Source: Litoditis marina
Lineage: Eukaryota; Nematoda; Chromadorea; Rhabditida; Rhabditidae
DNA: 64,000 nucleotides
Assembly (NCBI GenBank): GCA_964036275.1
Contig: OZ038435.1
Span: forward strand, 4,960,001-5,024,000
Reading direction: 5' to 3'
Below, piece by piece: positions 22,951-35,729 of the stretch (positions within the stretch are counted from its first letter, which is position 1; the number at the start of each line of letters is the position of its first letter). The position numbers were made by a program, and so were the translations under genes. The notes below the pieces were generated by a model that saw only the letters and a program-made list of their open reading frames with translations, was not told the DNA's origin and ran no database searches.

Positions 22951-23936
22951 ACTGGATGATAACTTACAACTAGCCCACCACTTCCAATAGTGTTGGGTAT
23001 TCCTTGTCGTGGTTAAACTCAAGTACGTGTACTGTAAAATTTGTTTGGTGTATGTATTTGTGATTGTGCATTTTTTGTGAATGAACTGTGTGTAACCAGA
23101 GATTTTCTTGTAGCTAGCTAGTCGTGTAGCCGCAACACTGTTTTCTCATCAGGTGAATTTGAACATTGGATACAAATAGAAACCTTGAACGCGCAAACAA
23201 AGAACTACTATTTATTCCCGTAGGACAACAACAGACATGGTGCAACACGATAAATAACACAAACACAGAATTGAGAGATCCTTGTTTTCCCTGTTTTCCA
23301 AATTTATCGATTTTCGCCAGAAATCCACTTTTTTACACGAGATCGTGGAAAACAGGTGGACAACAATAGTTATTGCTTACTTTTAGGAGAAAGGTTTGAA
23401 ACCTCAGAATGAAATCTAAAACTGCTCCGACATTCGTGATAATAAGTTATTAAGTTAATCCTAATTTCAACTTGGTTGAAACATAAATAATATCTGTATT
23501 GAGAATAGTTCTTATATAAACTGTCGCGATGGTACCGAGACAACCCTAATTTTAATACAAACTCTCGGAACCGCATATAACTGACTAGACGAGGGAAAAC
23601 ATGACTTATTGTAATACGGTACACGCATGATTTCATTGAGATCATAAACTTTGTGTTTGAAGAGATTCTCGTTTCTAATAGAAGAAAGTACGAAGTTGCG
23701 ATCGGAGTGAGAAAGAAATGAAATAGCAGTGAAATATGGAAAACAAGAAATTAATAGTTGAAATTTACAATAAGAAAGAGAAAAAAGTGTTGGAACTTCA
23801 GATAATTAGAGAAAATTGAGATAGAGGGGGACGAAGAGAGAAAGAGAGAGAAAGAGAGAGGAAGATATACAAAGAAAAAGAGGGAGAGATGGAGAGTGAT
23901 AGAAAGATAGCAATGAAAGGAAAGAAAAACTCCCCA
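22951..23936. other. Intergenic region between convergent dehydratase and kinase genes
   Basis: The two genes point toward each other, so this is shared 3' flanking DNA. No exon was found. A purine-rich GA tract occupies about 23755-23925 on the + strand. Confidence 0.5.
23755..23925. repeat. Purine-rich low-complexity tract
   Basis: About 170 bases almost free of C and T on the + strand, including tandem gagagaaa units. It lies just beyond the stop codon of the kinase gene, so on the transcript strand it is a polypyrimidine run in the 3' UTR or flank. Confidence 0.7.
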
Positions 23937-26900
23937 TCAATAATGCGATCCGATCAGTTTGCTGCTGATCAGTTTGTTGGCTTTTGAGACGGAGAAATGT
24001 CGCGGCCTTTCAACAGATCGTCGCCGTTCTTTCGACGTCTGAGAGGTCATGGAACCCCGTTTCACCGTACCGTTGGAACCACGCGAATCCGCCGATTGCG
24101 CACGGTCTGAAGTGCAAAAATGGTTATAATATGAAAATCCGTCGATTGCGCACGGTTTGAAATTCGAAAACGGACTCAAATTGAAAATCCGCCGATTGCG
24201 GACGATTTGAAAAGCTTCTAGTGTGTCTATTTTGAACTGAGCACTTGAAGATTCTGTGTCAGTTGCTCTTTGTATAGCATTACCGTGTCCGCATATATTT
24301 TTGAACCGCATTCTACATTAAAATGACATTATTTTCAATGAGATGTTTTTCAGTATCACTATTTTGTTCTTATACGCTGTGTATTCAGTTCAAGAACATC
24401 AAAGTAGGAGGAAAAACACAAGTTAATCGGAGTTGACTTTTTTTCAGTTCATTTGGCAGGTAATAATAGTTTTTTTTCTCCCGTAAGTCTCAAAAAAAAG
24501 TGAACCACAAGTAATTTACTTCTACTACGTAATTCAATGGTTCAACGCGTCAATCCCTGCTAGATGAGATCAATAAACATGATTAGTAGGTATGTTCTCA
24601 TCTATTCGAGTAATGTTATTAGTTCCGCCATGTTAATCGTTTCCGCAAATTGGTGTTAACGGTTGGCAGAATGGTTATTAACGTAAATCACTCGGAGCGC
24701 ACTACATCTAATGAAAACTACCCCAGCGAAATGAGTTGTCTATCAAACAACAGGAAATGTTATAATCAATGTTCACGGACAGTGAACCATTCCCAATGTA
24801 GTTTTATGAAGAAATCATAATTCCACCCACTCCTACTCCGGAAGCTACAAGTTGTGTTGATGACTTACAAAACACGTTCTACACAGTCTAGAATATTCAA
24901 AACTAGCATATGTGCAATCCGACACATGAGTTACTTTACACTGGTAGGGGTGGCGCTCAGTTAGTTGACTGTACCTGGAAAACTAGAGAAAAACAGAAAA
25001 AGGGTAGATACGTTTTTCTTCCAGTTAATATGAGTTTTTCCCCTGAGATTCAATCAATCATGAACCAACCTCGAAGTGTGCTGCCACTGCCGCCGTCATA
25101 GCTGCCGTTCTTTTCAGACCCGCTGGCACGTGCCAAACTTCTCGCTGTGTCGTAGTCGGTGTCGCTGCACTCAGCCTGGGCTATCGGGGCAGCCCGGTCG
25201 TTCCTGCCACCCGCCACCCGCTGCATCGGCCGGTCCTGTTGCATCTGAAAATTTCAGTTGTTCAAAAATCACTTAAGAAAAATTGATGAATAATTCACAA
25301 AACTAAAACCTCATTCGTCACTCTGAACAGTCACATCTCGCTCACGTACAAAGTACGATGCATATAACGTAATACCATTCATACAACATGTTTTGAAATT
25401 GAAGTTGTTGTGATGCGTTAGTAGTCGGAAGCTGGTGTGGTTCAGGTAAATTTTTCTTGTTCAAATGTTATTGCATCGACGGTTCTGTCTCTCACCGTTC
25501 GTGTGATTCTCTCGTGCTGAATCCGTCGAATATGCGTCTTTTTGCTGTTCATCATCTCGTACAACTTGCTCCGATAGTCGTCCACCGTCAATTGGATGTG
25601 GTCCGGAAGAGGAAGAGAAACCTGAAACTTGTTTATTCGTTTACGTACTTATAACATATGAATATCTGTTGATTGTGTTCTGATTTTGCTACTTTTCATG
25701 TACATGCCAATAAAATGATCAAGAACGAGCTAAAAATTGACTCACGTCGTAGGGAAGTACAGGTTCATCGACGACATTGTGAAACTGAAGTACGTAGGGG
25801 TGGACGAGACACTGTTCCACGGTCAGTCGCTTCTGAGGCGCGAAGGGGAGTAACCTACAAGACATTTGTAAAGATCATAGTCAATCTACAATGCGTTCTA
25901 GGCGAACCAGGCTAAACCGGTACCCGATAATCAGTTTCAGTCAGAATTGTGTAAACTACTACTTAGCGTCGATAACATCTATATCGGTAATAGCTGCGGG
26001 GAGAAAAATCTGAGTTTTACTCTGATGTACAACACACAGGATCGATTGGTGCTTAACACAAGCCGTGATCAAACTACAATTACCACAAGGACAAGCCCAA
26101 TGAGCTCCTTCACCTTTCTAGAAGCTTTATAAGTCATATATAGTTTAGTTATTTTCAATTTTTTTGTTGCAGTTTGTTCAATGCGCGTCAACACATTACA
26201 CTTTCCAGAACTCACATTCAATAAAGAATATTTGTTAGTTTTCAGATGAGCAAACAACCAAGTTTATCACCTGCGTGGCGAATTGCAAACATTTACAACT
26301 AATCTTAATGTTGTAGCCATTATGAACAGGTGAACTACTGATTTACTACGTTGCTGGAAAAATGTTAAACTGAAACGGTACGTTAGCAGAAACAAACTTC
26401 TCGCTAGTTAGTTGAAAGGAAAACAGCAGAAAATTAGAAAATAAATACAAATCAAAATTCAAATGAGACTTTCGCTACTAACCTCTGTATCAAATCCAAG
26501 GCATGTGGGTTGGGGGATGGGATGAAGGCATCCAGGGGTTTCCTCGGCCTTTGTGGCATTTTGTCAAGTACAGAAGAGGCGTAATGACTACCTGAATGTG
26601 AGTTTTGCAGGAAACGGACGAAAACAATTCTCACTTTTCCATAAGAACGTATTTTGATATTGTACAGACAAAAACTTACAACAGTTGAACGTGATTTCTA
26701 CCATTTATCTACTCAGTACAGTGAACAATTACGTCCGAACAACAATAACTTTCCTTTTCTATCTTGATATTGATTTTCTCCGTTCTCTGGCTTTTTTCAT
26801 TTAAGAAGTTCGCCAATTCAAGATTATTAACAGAACACTCACCTATACTCTCAATATCTCCTTTACTTGGTTTTGCTATCGTGTTCATTATTCGCTCTAT

Positions 26901-29900
26901 TTGATTGATTGTTGATGTACCCGGAAACAATGCTCGACCTGAAAAAAGTTCAATTTATTTGTGTCTGAGTTTTACATGAATTTTCAATTTGCATGGTGAG
27001 ACTAAATACACGTTCAGAGCGATACAAACACAGAAACATCCACAATGGAAATTATATTCTGAGACTGTTCATAGTTCTTCCTTCTGAGATTGTAGATATT
27101 TCATGCTGTGAGAGTATCACAAGGTAAGACCACAATGTTCGAACCTGTGCTCCCCGTATAATTCTGAACTTGATATTTGTACAAACCTAATAACATTTCT
27201 GCGAGAATGCAGCCCAGACTCCACATGTCGACTCCTTTCGTATACCTCTTGGCCGCTAACAATATCTCCGGACTACGGTACCACCGAGTTGCCACGTATT
27301 CCGTGAGATCGGGCATAGTTTGACCCTCCGGATAGTCTTCTAACTGAAAAACTCGGTCCCTTGGACTCAATCAGCTTTAAAGAGGTCTTACATTTGCAAA
27401 GAAAGATTGAAAAATACGACATTGACTGTTTAAATAATAATAATCCCGTATTAAGAGTTCGCGGGTGGGAAATTATAGTTGCCGAGTTGAAGTTTACTCC
27501 ACTTTTTGAAATACTTTATCGACTTTACTTCAATTTCTAGAGATTTTTAGGTTTTTTGATAGATATCGGCCCATGAATGCCCTCTGAATGCATAACGAAC
27601 TTTGTGTCCATTCGAGCGTGAAAGTTCTCGGAATCACGTGCAACCAATTTATTCTTCTAATCACGGGTTGAACTGGTGTGGTTACTGGTTTCCATAGATT
27701 TCCGAACCAATACTTAGGTTTTGAATATCTTTCAAGTTTCGAACTAGAGTTAACTCAATACAAGACAGCTCAAGTTGCTCCACGTAAAACTCATCATCCG
27801 TTGTTTGCCAGTTTTCTTGCAGTCACGGAAAGTCCGGATTCAACATTGTCTATTGTTTTGTTGACTTGGAAAACTCACGGATGAGAGTGACCGTGCGAGG
27901 CCAAAATCTGCCAATTTCACTCGACAGTCGGCATCGAGAAGCACGTTGGACGGCTTCAGGTCTCTAAAAACAAATGTCGTTACAGTGATGCACGTGAAAT
28001 AACACGTTACAACCCAAATTCGTGTAATTGAATAGACAATCAACTTCCGAACGACTAGGATTGTACACGTATAGTGTAAGTGGACATCACACATACAAGA
28101 CTGTGAACAGTTAAACATATTATTTGCGAAGTTCTCTACATGTTTCACGTGCACACACATTTATAATCAGGTATGTGCACGTAAATATAAGCTTCATTAT
28201 GTATGCACATCAAACTACTCGCCCCCCTATACCTATAGATATATTTAATCCTGTATTGGCTCCTAACTTGTTTTTTTCTCCCAGATGTGGATTTCTAACT
28301 GGCATTTCGGTCGTTTTTCACGAGAAGCAGGTGGTTTCTAGGCGCACCTCTACATGCACTCAATGTCTTCCGGAAACGTTGCAAAAAGTACATGCGACCC
28401 GAATTAGTGCCACATTCACGGAGGGAAAGAAGTGTGACGTTCCATAGGTTCTGATTACAGAATCAAAATTCAAGAATCCCAAGCAAAGATCAAACATTAC
28501 GAGAACAATAAACTACATTAAAGCAATCATGTTCTAATGTAATTTTTTACCTGGAATTACACTTGTCGATTGAATCGTTCTTAGAGAACTCCAAAGTGTG
28601 TTTTAAAAATACCAAGATCATTCAATCAATCATGGCGAGCGATCTAGTGAATCATGAGATTTAATAAAATGTTCATACGTATTTTTTCTGATTTGGATAA
28701 TGTCAGCCTTACCGATGGAGCACATTCCCACTGTGTAGAAATCGAATAGCTCTAAATAGTTGACACATGATGTACTGCTTGTGGATGTCCTTTAAAATGG
28801 TCATCTTCTTGATCACGTTGTGCAAATCGGCCTCCATGTACTCGAATATCAAATAGATATCCCTGAAATACAAGGTAAGTAATATATAAAAAGTAAGTTT
28901 TACAAACTATATAATTTGAATTTGAAGTCTTGAACATGACAAAAGTAGAATTGACTGAGTAAATGTTAGTTTGTCTGAAATACTTTTGTTGTTCGCGTAC
29001 GACTTACACTAATATACGGAAACACCTCATAATATAATTCCCCATTTCGAAACATATTTTCCTCGAAAACTAGAAAAATCAAACTTGACACAGGCGATAT
29101 TAAAAAGTTTGGCTAGCCTTTGTTTAGCTAGAATAAAGCTTTTAGTGTTAATTTTAAAGTATTTTAGCTAGTTTGTATGAATTCCGACAAAATGATCTCA
29201 TAACAACAAAAAACTGAAATGATGGTGTAAGCAGCTCGAAAGCTTAAAATTCGATTTGAGATTCTGTATTCAATGTTCTTTTGTTTACGACGTTGGGATG
29301 TTTTCTCGACTGATACTATTCGTCATGTAAATTAATGTGGGTCCAGACTAACTGCTCTGTTTGGTTTCCCGCGAACACGCATGCCGACAATTATGTATAA
29401 ATTGGAGGCCTTTTTCGGGTAAACGCCGGTTCAATGAATGTTTTGCTTCCCGGATGTGCAAAAGTGTTCAATTATTCAAATCGTGACTATACATTGGGTC
29501 AAAACAAGTTATAAACATGATAGCCACTAACAAATTTACGGTGAAAGTTCAAGCATCTAGGAATCATCAGCTAGAACTAATACGAACTGTTTTGCTATCT
29601 GTTCATCATAAGACTAAAAAGATAATTCTACAGTTATCCCGTCAATTCACAGAGTAGAATGGGCCGTTTTTCAAGTTTACTCGGCCTGAATAAAATCGCA
29701 TTTGTTGAACATTACACTTTTGAATTTTCGAAGTTGGATATTCAAAAACAGAACGTTTACCTATCGTTGTCGGCCTTGATGATGTTGAACAACTTGATGA
29801 CGTTCGGATGTCTTCCAAATTCCTGGAGGAACATCACCTCTCGGAAAGTTCGTTGCGAGTCCGTGGCATTGCGAAACGCATCGAAAATCTGAAATGGTCC

Positions 29901-30413
29901 GATTGGGACGAGAAAGTGTAGTTTCAAATGTATTAGTGAAATTTTTACAAATACGCAACTTTAGTACAAGTGTTCATCATCGGTTACTAGTGACTCATAG
30001 CTGCTTTTCATAGGCACGTAAAACATGTGAATACATGAAAAAAGTGATTTTCCATTATGCCACAAATGTTGAATAATAAACTGTAGTAAGGGACCGTGGT
30101 TTTTCATGTAACCAGCAGTAACCAACTTTTTGTTACTATTCATTATGTAGCCAACAGTTACAGTAACCAGTAAGTGGTTCAATAAGAAACCAGCAGTAGC
30201 CAACCTTTCTCCGTGTTCAATAAGTAATGAACCGTTAGAGTAACCAGTAAGTGGTTTCGTGCGTAACCAACAGTAACTAACCTTTTTCAGTGCGACCACA
30301 TCCTTCGTTCGCCTATCAACAGCCTTCCAGACTATTCCGTAGGCGCCTTTTCCTAGTCTTTTCTGGACATCGTACCGATCTCTAACATGGTCTTCTACTT
30401 CCTCCGTAGTCAT
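23937..30413 (-). CDS. mapk-15: MAP kinase 15 (ERK7/ERK8 type)
   Basis: An atypical MAP kinase; the family is linked to cilia and autophagy in other animals. Eleven exons, minus strand: 30413-30282, 29888-29761, 28862-28713, 27963-27879, 27343-27187, 26938-26843, 26591-26483, 25854-25746, 25621-25496, 25244-25070, 24106-23937; 478 aa. The kinase domain is complete: glycine loop [14 protein letters not shown], the VALKK lysine, HRDLKPSN, DFGLA, the activation loop with the TEY dual-phosphorylation motif, [10 protein letters not shown] and the [19 protein letters not shown] block. The ERK7-type signature continues after the kinase core ([18 protein letters not shown]). The C-terminal tail of about 115 residues is Ser/Arg/Gly-rich. 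ATG at 30413 was preferred to an in-frame GTG six bases upstream because a trans-splice-like acceptor lies 14 bases before it. Intron 1 and the last intron contain repeated copies of their own splice junctions. Confidence 0.93.
24085..24212 (-). repeat. Three tandem copies of the last-exon acceptor junction of the kinase gene
   Basis: The 25-bp word aatccgccgattgcgcacggt followed by ctgaa or ttgaa occurs at about 24086, 24136 and 24186, at a period near 50 bp. On the minus strand the lowest-coordinate copy contains the real cag acceptor and the first codons of the last exon. In the other two the acceptor G is lost (caa), so they are inert junction copies inside the last intron. Confidence 0.8.
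30111..30290 (-). repeat. Tandem copies of the exon-1 donor junction of the kinase gene
   Basis: Three partial copies of a unit of roughly 70-75 bp built on gtaaccaNcagtaNcNaacctttNt occur here. The copy at 30261-30290 spans the true exon-1 donor (minus strand aaaaag then gttagt). The other two place similar aaaag/gttgg sequences at about 30208 and 30130. The exon-1 reading frame stays open through all of them. Confidence 0.7.
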
Positions 30414-30426
30414 ACCCACAGACTAC

Positions 30427-30427
30427 C
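30427..30427 (-). other. Candidate spliced-leader acceptor of the kinase gene
   Basis: On the minus strand, tttaacattgcag ends at 30427, 13 bases before the ATG at 30413. Confidence 0.45.
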
Positions 30428-31479
30428 TGCAATGTTAAACTTGCTTCAATTCGAATCACATCAAAACATTATTAGCGCGTATTCACGTGTTCACGTTTTC
30501 ACGCTGTGATCGAGAGACACGTTGAAGATATGGCATAGCAGAACATGTGTCCGAGAGTTGTTTGTCAATAACAGAATCACGTCACAAGGGTACGTGAGAG
30601 AATACAAACAATGAATCCACTTTTTTTAACAAACACAAATGGCTCAAATACGTCGATAATATGAGAATAAAAATTGGAGAACCAAAAAATGTTGGTATTT
30701 GACTACGTATTAGTTGTTTGAAGAGTATACAGTGTTTTTAGTACGAACCAGATTTGATGAGAAACATGGCACATTTAGAATGGACGTGGTGTTTCGATGA
30801 TAAGAGATGTAAATCGAGTGAGATCCATCTGGGAATGAGTTGTACTACAGAAAGCGTCACTCCAGAAATGCCAATGATTCCAAAAACCGTATCGGATCAA
30901 ACTACAAACACAGCGCAATTGACCATGTTTGTCCGATTTCCCTGAAGCAATTTCTCGTTCTAAATAGAGAGCAATAAACATTCATTGGCGATTTAGGTCG
31001 TAAGACTTCATGACGAGTGTGATTCTGGACAACATTATTTCATAAACACCTCAGGGCTAATGGGGTAGGGATCATGGAAAAGCAGGGTGAATGAACAACA
31101 TTAATTATTATTTCTAATGATTCATTAGAAACATAAACAGTTTTCGGTCAAAAATACTCATAAAGATGTTGAAATGGTATTCTTTCCAATGAGATGTGAG
31201 AAAGTGAAGCTTGTATTGTATTGTAAGATTTTTTTGAACTATGATAATAGCGATGATAATTACGACACGAACACAAAAACACATTAATCTAATATGATTT
31301 GATGGGTGAAACTTGGTGTGGAAACCGGAAGCCGAATGAGCTAGTCTGCGTCTACTAATTAATATTTCATAAATTTCAAAAAAAAAGGCTTCGGAACAAG
31401 TTTGCAAAGGAGGAACATGTTGGATTGGACTAAGTCTTCGAGAAATTGTAAATACTTGAGTTCAATGTTTTAGAGAGAA

Positions 31480-32290
31480 CACTGGTTGCAGGAGGACAGA
31501 ACAAATTTAACAAAAAGGACGGATTGGTGACAAGAGGAAATTTGGTAACTTCTTTGATTTCGAGAGCTTCACTTTGGGGGACAAACTCGTCTATATGGAG
31601 TACTCTGAGCGAAACAGCTGAAAAGTGCGGGGAACTGTGAGGAATTCTGGCAGAAGATCCAGAAGTTCTACAAAACTATACTCTGGTGAACCAAACCTTC
31701 GATGCTACCGGTCAAATATCCGCAAAAATGCACGGAACTCCGGCGAGAAGATCCGAAATTTCTGCAAAGTTCATTGCGAGTCCAGGTGTTCCCTGTGATT
31801 GGTGGTGGCCCCGAATCGATGTGCGGGGGTAGTCGGGAACCATGGCGACAGCCGGGAGACTTGAGGAGCACCGCCTCAGGCAATCAACCGAGAATGAAGG
31901 AGGTGTGAAAGCGATCGTACGATCAAAATTTCAGAAAGATCAACTATTCTCTCGATCAAGTTCTGTAGCTCCTTACAGTGAACCGCCTCAGGCAATCAAC
32001 CGAAAAGCACCAGACAAAGAAGGTGAGAAATTGATCTGACAATTGAAACACTACAGTATTTGAAAGTTTGCATAGTTGAGCCAATATAGAAAACTGTGAT
32101 AACTCCTTACAGAATACCGTCTCAGGCAATTAACCGAGACACCATGAAAGGAGGTGAGAAAGTATGATCTGACGATTAAAACACTAAAATATACAAATAA
32201 TGAAAACTATACTCATATGCACACCTCTGTAACTCTTTACAGTACATCACCTTTGACAATAAACGGAGAAGCACCAGAAAATTAGGTGAG
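31480..32290 (+). pseudogene. Tandemly duplicated exon-like fragments, probably a decayed or unassembled gene
   Basis: Not recognised. The left part has a duplicated block (about 31635-31690 and 31718-31775, each with tgc-gga-a and agaagatcc words). The right part has four copies of a roughly 130-bp unit. Units 2-4 each have ctttacag or ccttacag as acceptor (ends 31978, 32112, 32242), a core of about 40 bases built on cctcaggcaatcaaccgag, and a gtgaga donor. Possible reading frames differ between units and stops appear in some, so no continuous protein results. It could be a pseudogene, a rapidly changing microexon cluster, or a non-coding array. Confidence 0.35.
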
Positions 32291-32499
32291 AAAATGATCT
32301 ACCAACCATAACAATCAAATGTTAGGAAGTTCTCATAGGTGCGCTGAATATTGGAAGTGACAATGTCTTCGTTATTATTTGATCTGGACAAACGCGAAGT
32401 GAAGAGTTCTGACCGAAAAACAACGGGATAGAACCACAACCACGTCGAGATGATGCAACATACACCGTGTAATCTCGCTTTCAAAATAGCAAAACCTAA

Positions 32500-32626
32500 T
32501 TACTAGAAGTCAATTGAATTGTCACGGGAAGTTAGCATTCTAATGAGGCAACGTGCACTTTGCCATTGCACGTTTCTACTGTGTTTAACATGTTTCACGT
32601 AACTGTGCAATTAACAAACAGTATAT
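32500..32626. mobile_element. MITE family 1, copy B
   Basis: Starts tactagaagtcaattgaatt, includes gttagcattctaatgagg, gccattgcacgtttct and catgtttcacgtaactgtgc and ends acagtatata. One of the best preserved family members. Confidence 0.75.
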
Positions 32627-33005
32627 AGATAATTATTAGCTATACTCCCATTCACACATCTGTAACTACCTACGGTACGCAGCCGAACTGCCAAAAGGCT
32701 GTATTCTGAGCAACACACGGGTCTTTGAGAAAATCTTAATTGTGGAGACAAAAATACACAAGTGTGAAATCATGCCGAATAAAGAATAGTCGTACATGTC
32801 ACAACGTGTGTCTGGCAGTACCACAATCGTTACGAGTGCGTGGTACAGATTATAGAATCTGGTGAACGTTTTCGGACGATAAAATGAGTGATAATCGGAA
32901 TTCTAGTGATTTTATCGTTAAAACATCTATCGTTTCGGGTGGTCTTATATTTTGTAGGGTAGGAGATCAAAAATTACCTTCTCAATGGATTTTGTTCGTT
33001 TGTAG

Positions 33006-33075
33006 GAGAAGAGTGCGTTTCATCTACATGTTCAACGCCCCAAGTGGAATATGTTGTGGTACTACATGAAAAGGA
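33006..33075 (+). other. Isolated exon-like segment
   Basis: After an acceptor (gtttgtag) an open frame encodes EKSAFHLHVQRPKWNMLWYY and a few more residues up to a gtacag donor at about 33080. No adjoining exon in phase could be identified, so it may be part of an unassembled gene or chance. Confidence 0.2.
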
Positions 33076-34211
33076 CACAAGTACAGTTTCGTTCAGATAA
33101 GTTTAACGAACTCTATGGAAAAAGTGATATGCTCCGTGTGCTCCGTGCATTCTTAAAATTGGTCTATGCTTCGATAAAAAAGTCTGAAAGAAGAGAGCAC
33201 TGAATACTATTCACTATTTTATGTAGAACTTCGTCGGTGACAAATTTTCTATAACGTCCAAGTCTCAGTTTTCAAATTAGCTAAAAGTTGGCTGATCCAA
33301 ATCTCGCCCGCAGATACGTCTAAGCCGTAGATTCTAGTTATGAATAATCTTTCAAAGCCGGCTTCTCTAAGCTTGGTTTTGTTCTTGGAAGAATTTTTAA
33401 AATGATAAACGCAAACTAGATGTTATTCCAGGCTCTGTGATATAAATGCGCAACCTAAAAAGGCATTTTGAATCCTAGCCAATCGGCATAGTTTGTAACG
33501 TTGTTATACCCATTTTTTATCTAATTACCAGTTCAATCGATGAACTGTTCAATGACATTGCAACCACTTTTTTGAAATTAATGATACTAAAGTACTCATC
33601 ATTAAAAACGTATACCCCATACGGAAAATGTAAAACAAAGTGAAGCATTAAGAAACATCTCCTAGTGTGCATTCATTGCAGATCGGCCAATTGTGATGTG
33701 GTTACACGATTTACATTAGTATGAATTTGGTTTTTTAGAAAAAAAAACATTTTCTTGCGATCACTTCTTACCATCTTATATCCGAAACTCAACACACGCA
33801 CACAGAATTAGGATGACGTGGTGAGAAATAAAACGTGATTGAACAAAGATTGTGAGATTGAGAAAGGTGACAAAGAAACTGTGGGAATTGAACGTTGATC
33901 AAAGTGAAAATAACATTTTTTCAAATCATTTACTAAGATGTGAAAAGGGTTTTCGAGCGAAAGGTGAAAATAACGTCGGAAAATTTAACTTTTCAGTGCA
34001 CATTTCGGAAAGTTGATATGTTTATTACAGGTGTAACCAAATCTGAAATGTAGTTTGATTTCGATAAACGTCATACGTCCGAATTACGACCGAAAAACAA
34101 CTATTTTAAACGAGACGCACAGTGGGATAAGACAGCATACACTTTGGAAAGAGTGAAACCTATAGGTTTCAATTTTAAATAACTATATATATTACCAACA
34201 TTACTACTTGA

Positions 34212-34455
34212 AATAATAACGTGAATCTCATGTGGCACACGTGATTTCGACTGGCTCCACGGTAAACAGAAGACTGACCATAGGAAGAAGACCCTCTCTG
34301 AGTGAGGTGTCCAGCTGGCAGGTAAGCCCACCCCTGCGATCAATATGTAATTATGATATTGGGCTCCCCCGCCATAAACCTACAAATAACCGTTTGTGGC
34401 ACACAACACCTGTCGGTTTCAGCTTCCGGATGAAGCTGGTAGGAATAAACGACTG
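34212..34455 (+). other. Possible two-exon C-terminal gene fragment
   Basis: A frame ending RRPSLSEVSSWQ reaches a good gtaagc donor after 34320; a gtttcag acceptor before 34421 resumes in phase as LPDEAGRNKRLIC then stop. The 100-base intron and phase match are suggestive, but no start, domain or upstream exon was found. Confidence 0.25.
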
Positions 34456-35450
34456 ATTTGTTAGTAGAAATCACGGCCACGTAAAACGTGGGAAACACAT
34501 AAAAATGAACACCATAATTGTTGAAGCTTGTTCCTATTTTAGTTCAAAATTACCTCTGAAATAAATCTTTTTCAAGAGAGCGACGAAAATTATATAACCG
34601 AATGAAATCTAGAAATATAAATGAAGTAGTTTCTTATACTTTTGAGAGAAATGTATAACTTGATACAAATCGAAGCAAAACTCGACTACCAATAACCGAG
34701 TTAGGCAGTGATTTATTCGTTATTAACGGAAATATGAAAATATGAAGAGGAGGCTGAAATTGGTGTGGGTTGATTAATGCGAATCGGTAATTCTGCGCAT
34801 GTCATCCGTGAGATGGCGCTAATTTGAGAATTTCGATTCGAACGAGGTGTGTTCGGCAATTAGGAATAACAAACAACACGCTTTTTGTGATGAATTGGTT
34901 TGTTTAGCAAAAAACCTGAAGAATCCACTTCTGAAATGTGCAACTGTACAGAGAGTGGTTAAATCTTGTTGTAGATTTATCTAAACATACGAGATAATGT
35001 ACTGACCAAATGCAACGGGAGCGAAGAATGAACTCAACGGACCAAATATACACGGTTTGGTTAGAGCAAATCCTTTGAAGTGCTCGTTCCAAACGTTTCT
35101 CCACTTCCGTTTCTCACGGTTCTACTATGCAAGAACGGTTTCATGCTCCTTTGGGATGAATACTATTCGAAATTGTTTTCGGGAAATTCGCAAGTTTTGT
35201 TATTTTACGTCATAAAGTGGGGTAGTCTGACGATGTTTTGCAATTTCAAAGAGAAATATATCCTTCAAAGTGTACATTGGCGTAAGTGTTACGTAGATAG
35301 GTTCTCACCTGAGTATCAAATGACGAGTGTGGGAACGTATGTGGAGTGCTATTATATTGCAGTTATGATATAGTTGTCGGACTTTGAATGGTGAAATGTA
35401 TACGCTACTCAAATACACTGTCACGTTAGGTTGTGTACGACATCTCAGGA

Positions 35451-35729
35451 TTAGGGTTGTTAATCGAGTGGAAAATTTCGAGTTTTCCGAGTTTCGAGTA
35501 TTTCGAGTTTTCGAAATTTCGAGTTTTTCGAGTTTTTCGAGTTTCGAGTATTTCGAGTTTTCCGAATTTCGAGTTTTTCGAGTTTCGAGTTTTTAGAAAT
35601 TTCGAGTTTCGAGTTTTTCGAGTTTTTCGAGTTCGGAAATTTTCGAGTTTTTCGAGTTGAACTCGAAACTCGAATTTTCGAGTTTTTTCGAGTTTTTCGA
35701 GTTCGATTTTTATTTTTAACAACCCTACT
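35451..35729. repeat. TTTCGAG satellite inside a small inverted-repeat element
   Basis: About 230 bp of degenerate tcgagtttt/tcgagtttc repeats, with one inversion near 35660 where gttcgagttgaactcgaaac forms a palindrome. It is bounded by attagggttgttaa on the left and its inverse ttaacaaccctact on the right. Long open frames on both strands merely translate the repeat (Phe/Ser/Glu or Arg/Lys/Thr runs). Confidence 0.8.

Noticed and set aside
28124..28447. A 107-codon plus-strand frame inside a kinase intron
   Set aside because: No splice-compatible neighbours, no domain and composition like the surrounding intron.
30414..30419. GTG start codon for the kinase six bases upstream
   Set aside because: An ATG follows two codons later and non-ATG starts are rare in animal nuclear genes.
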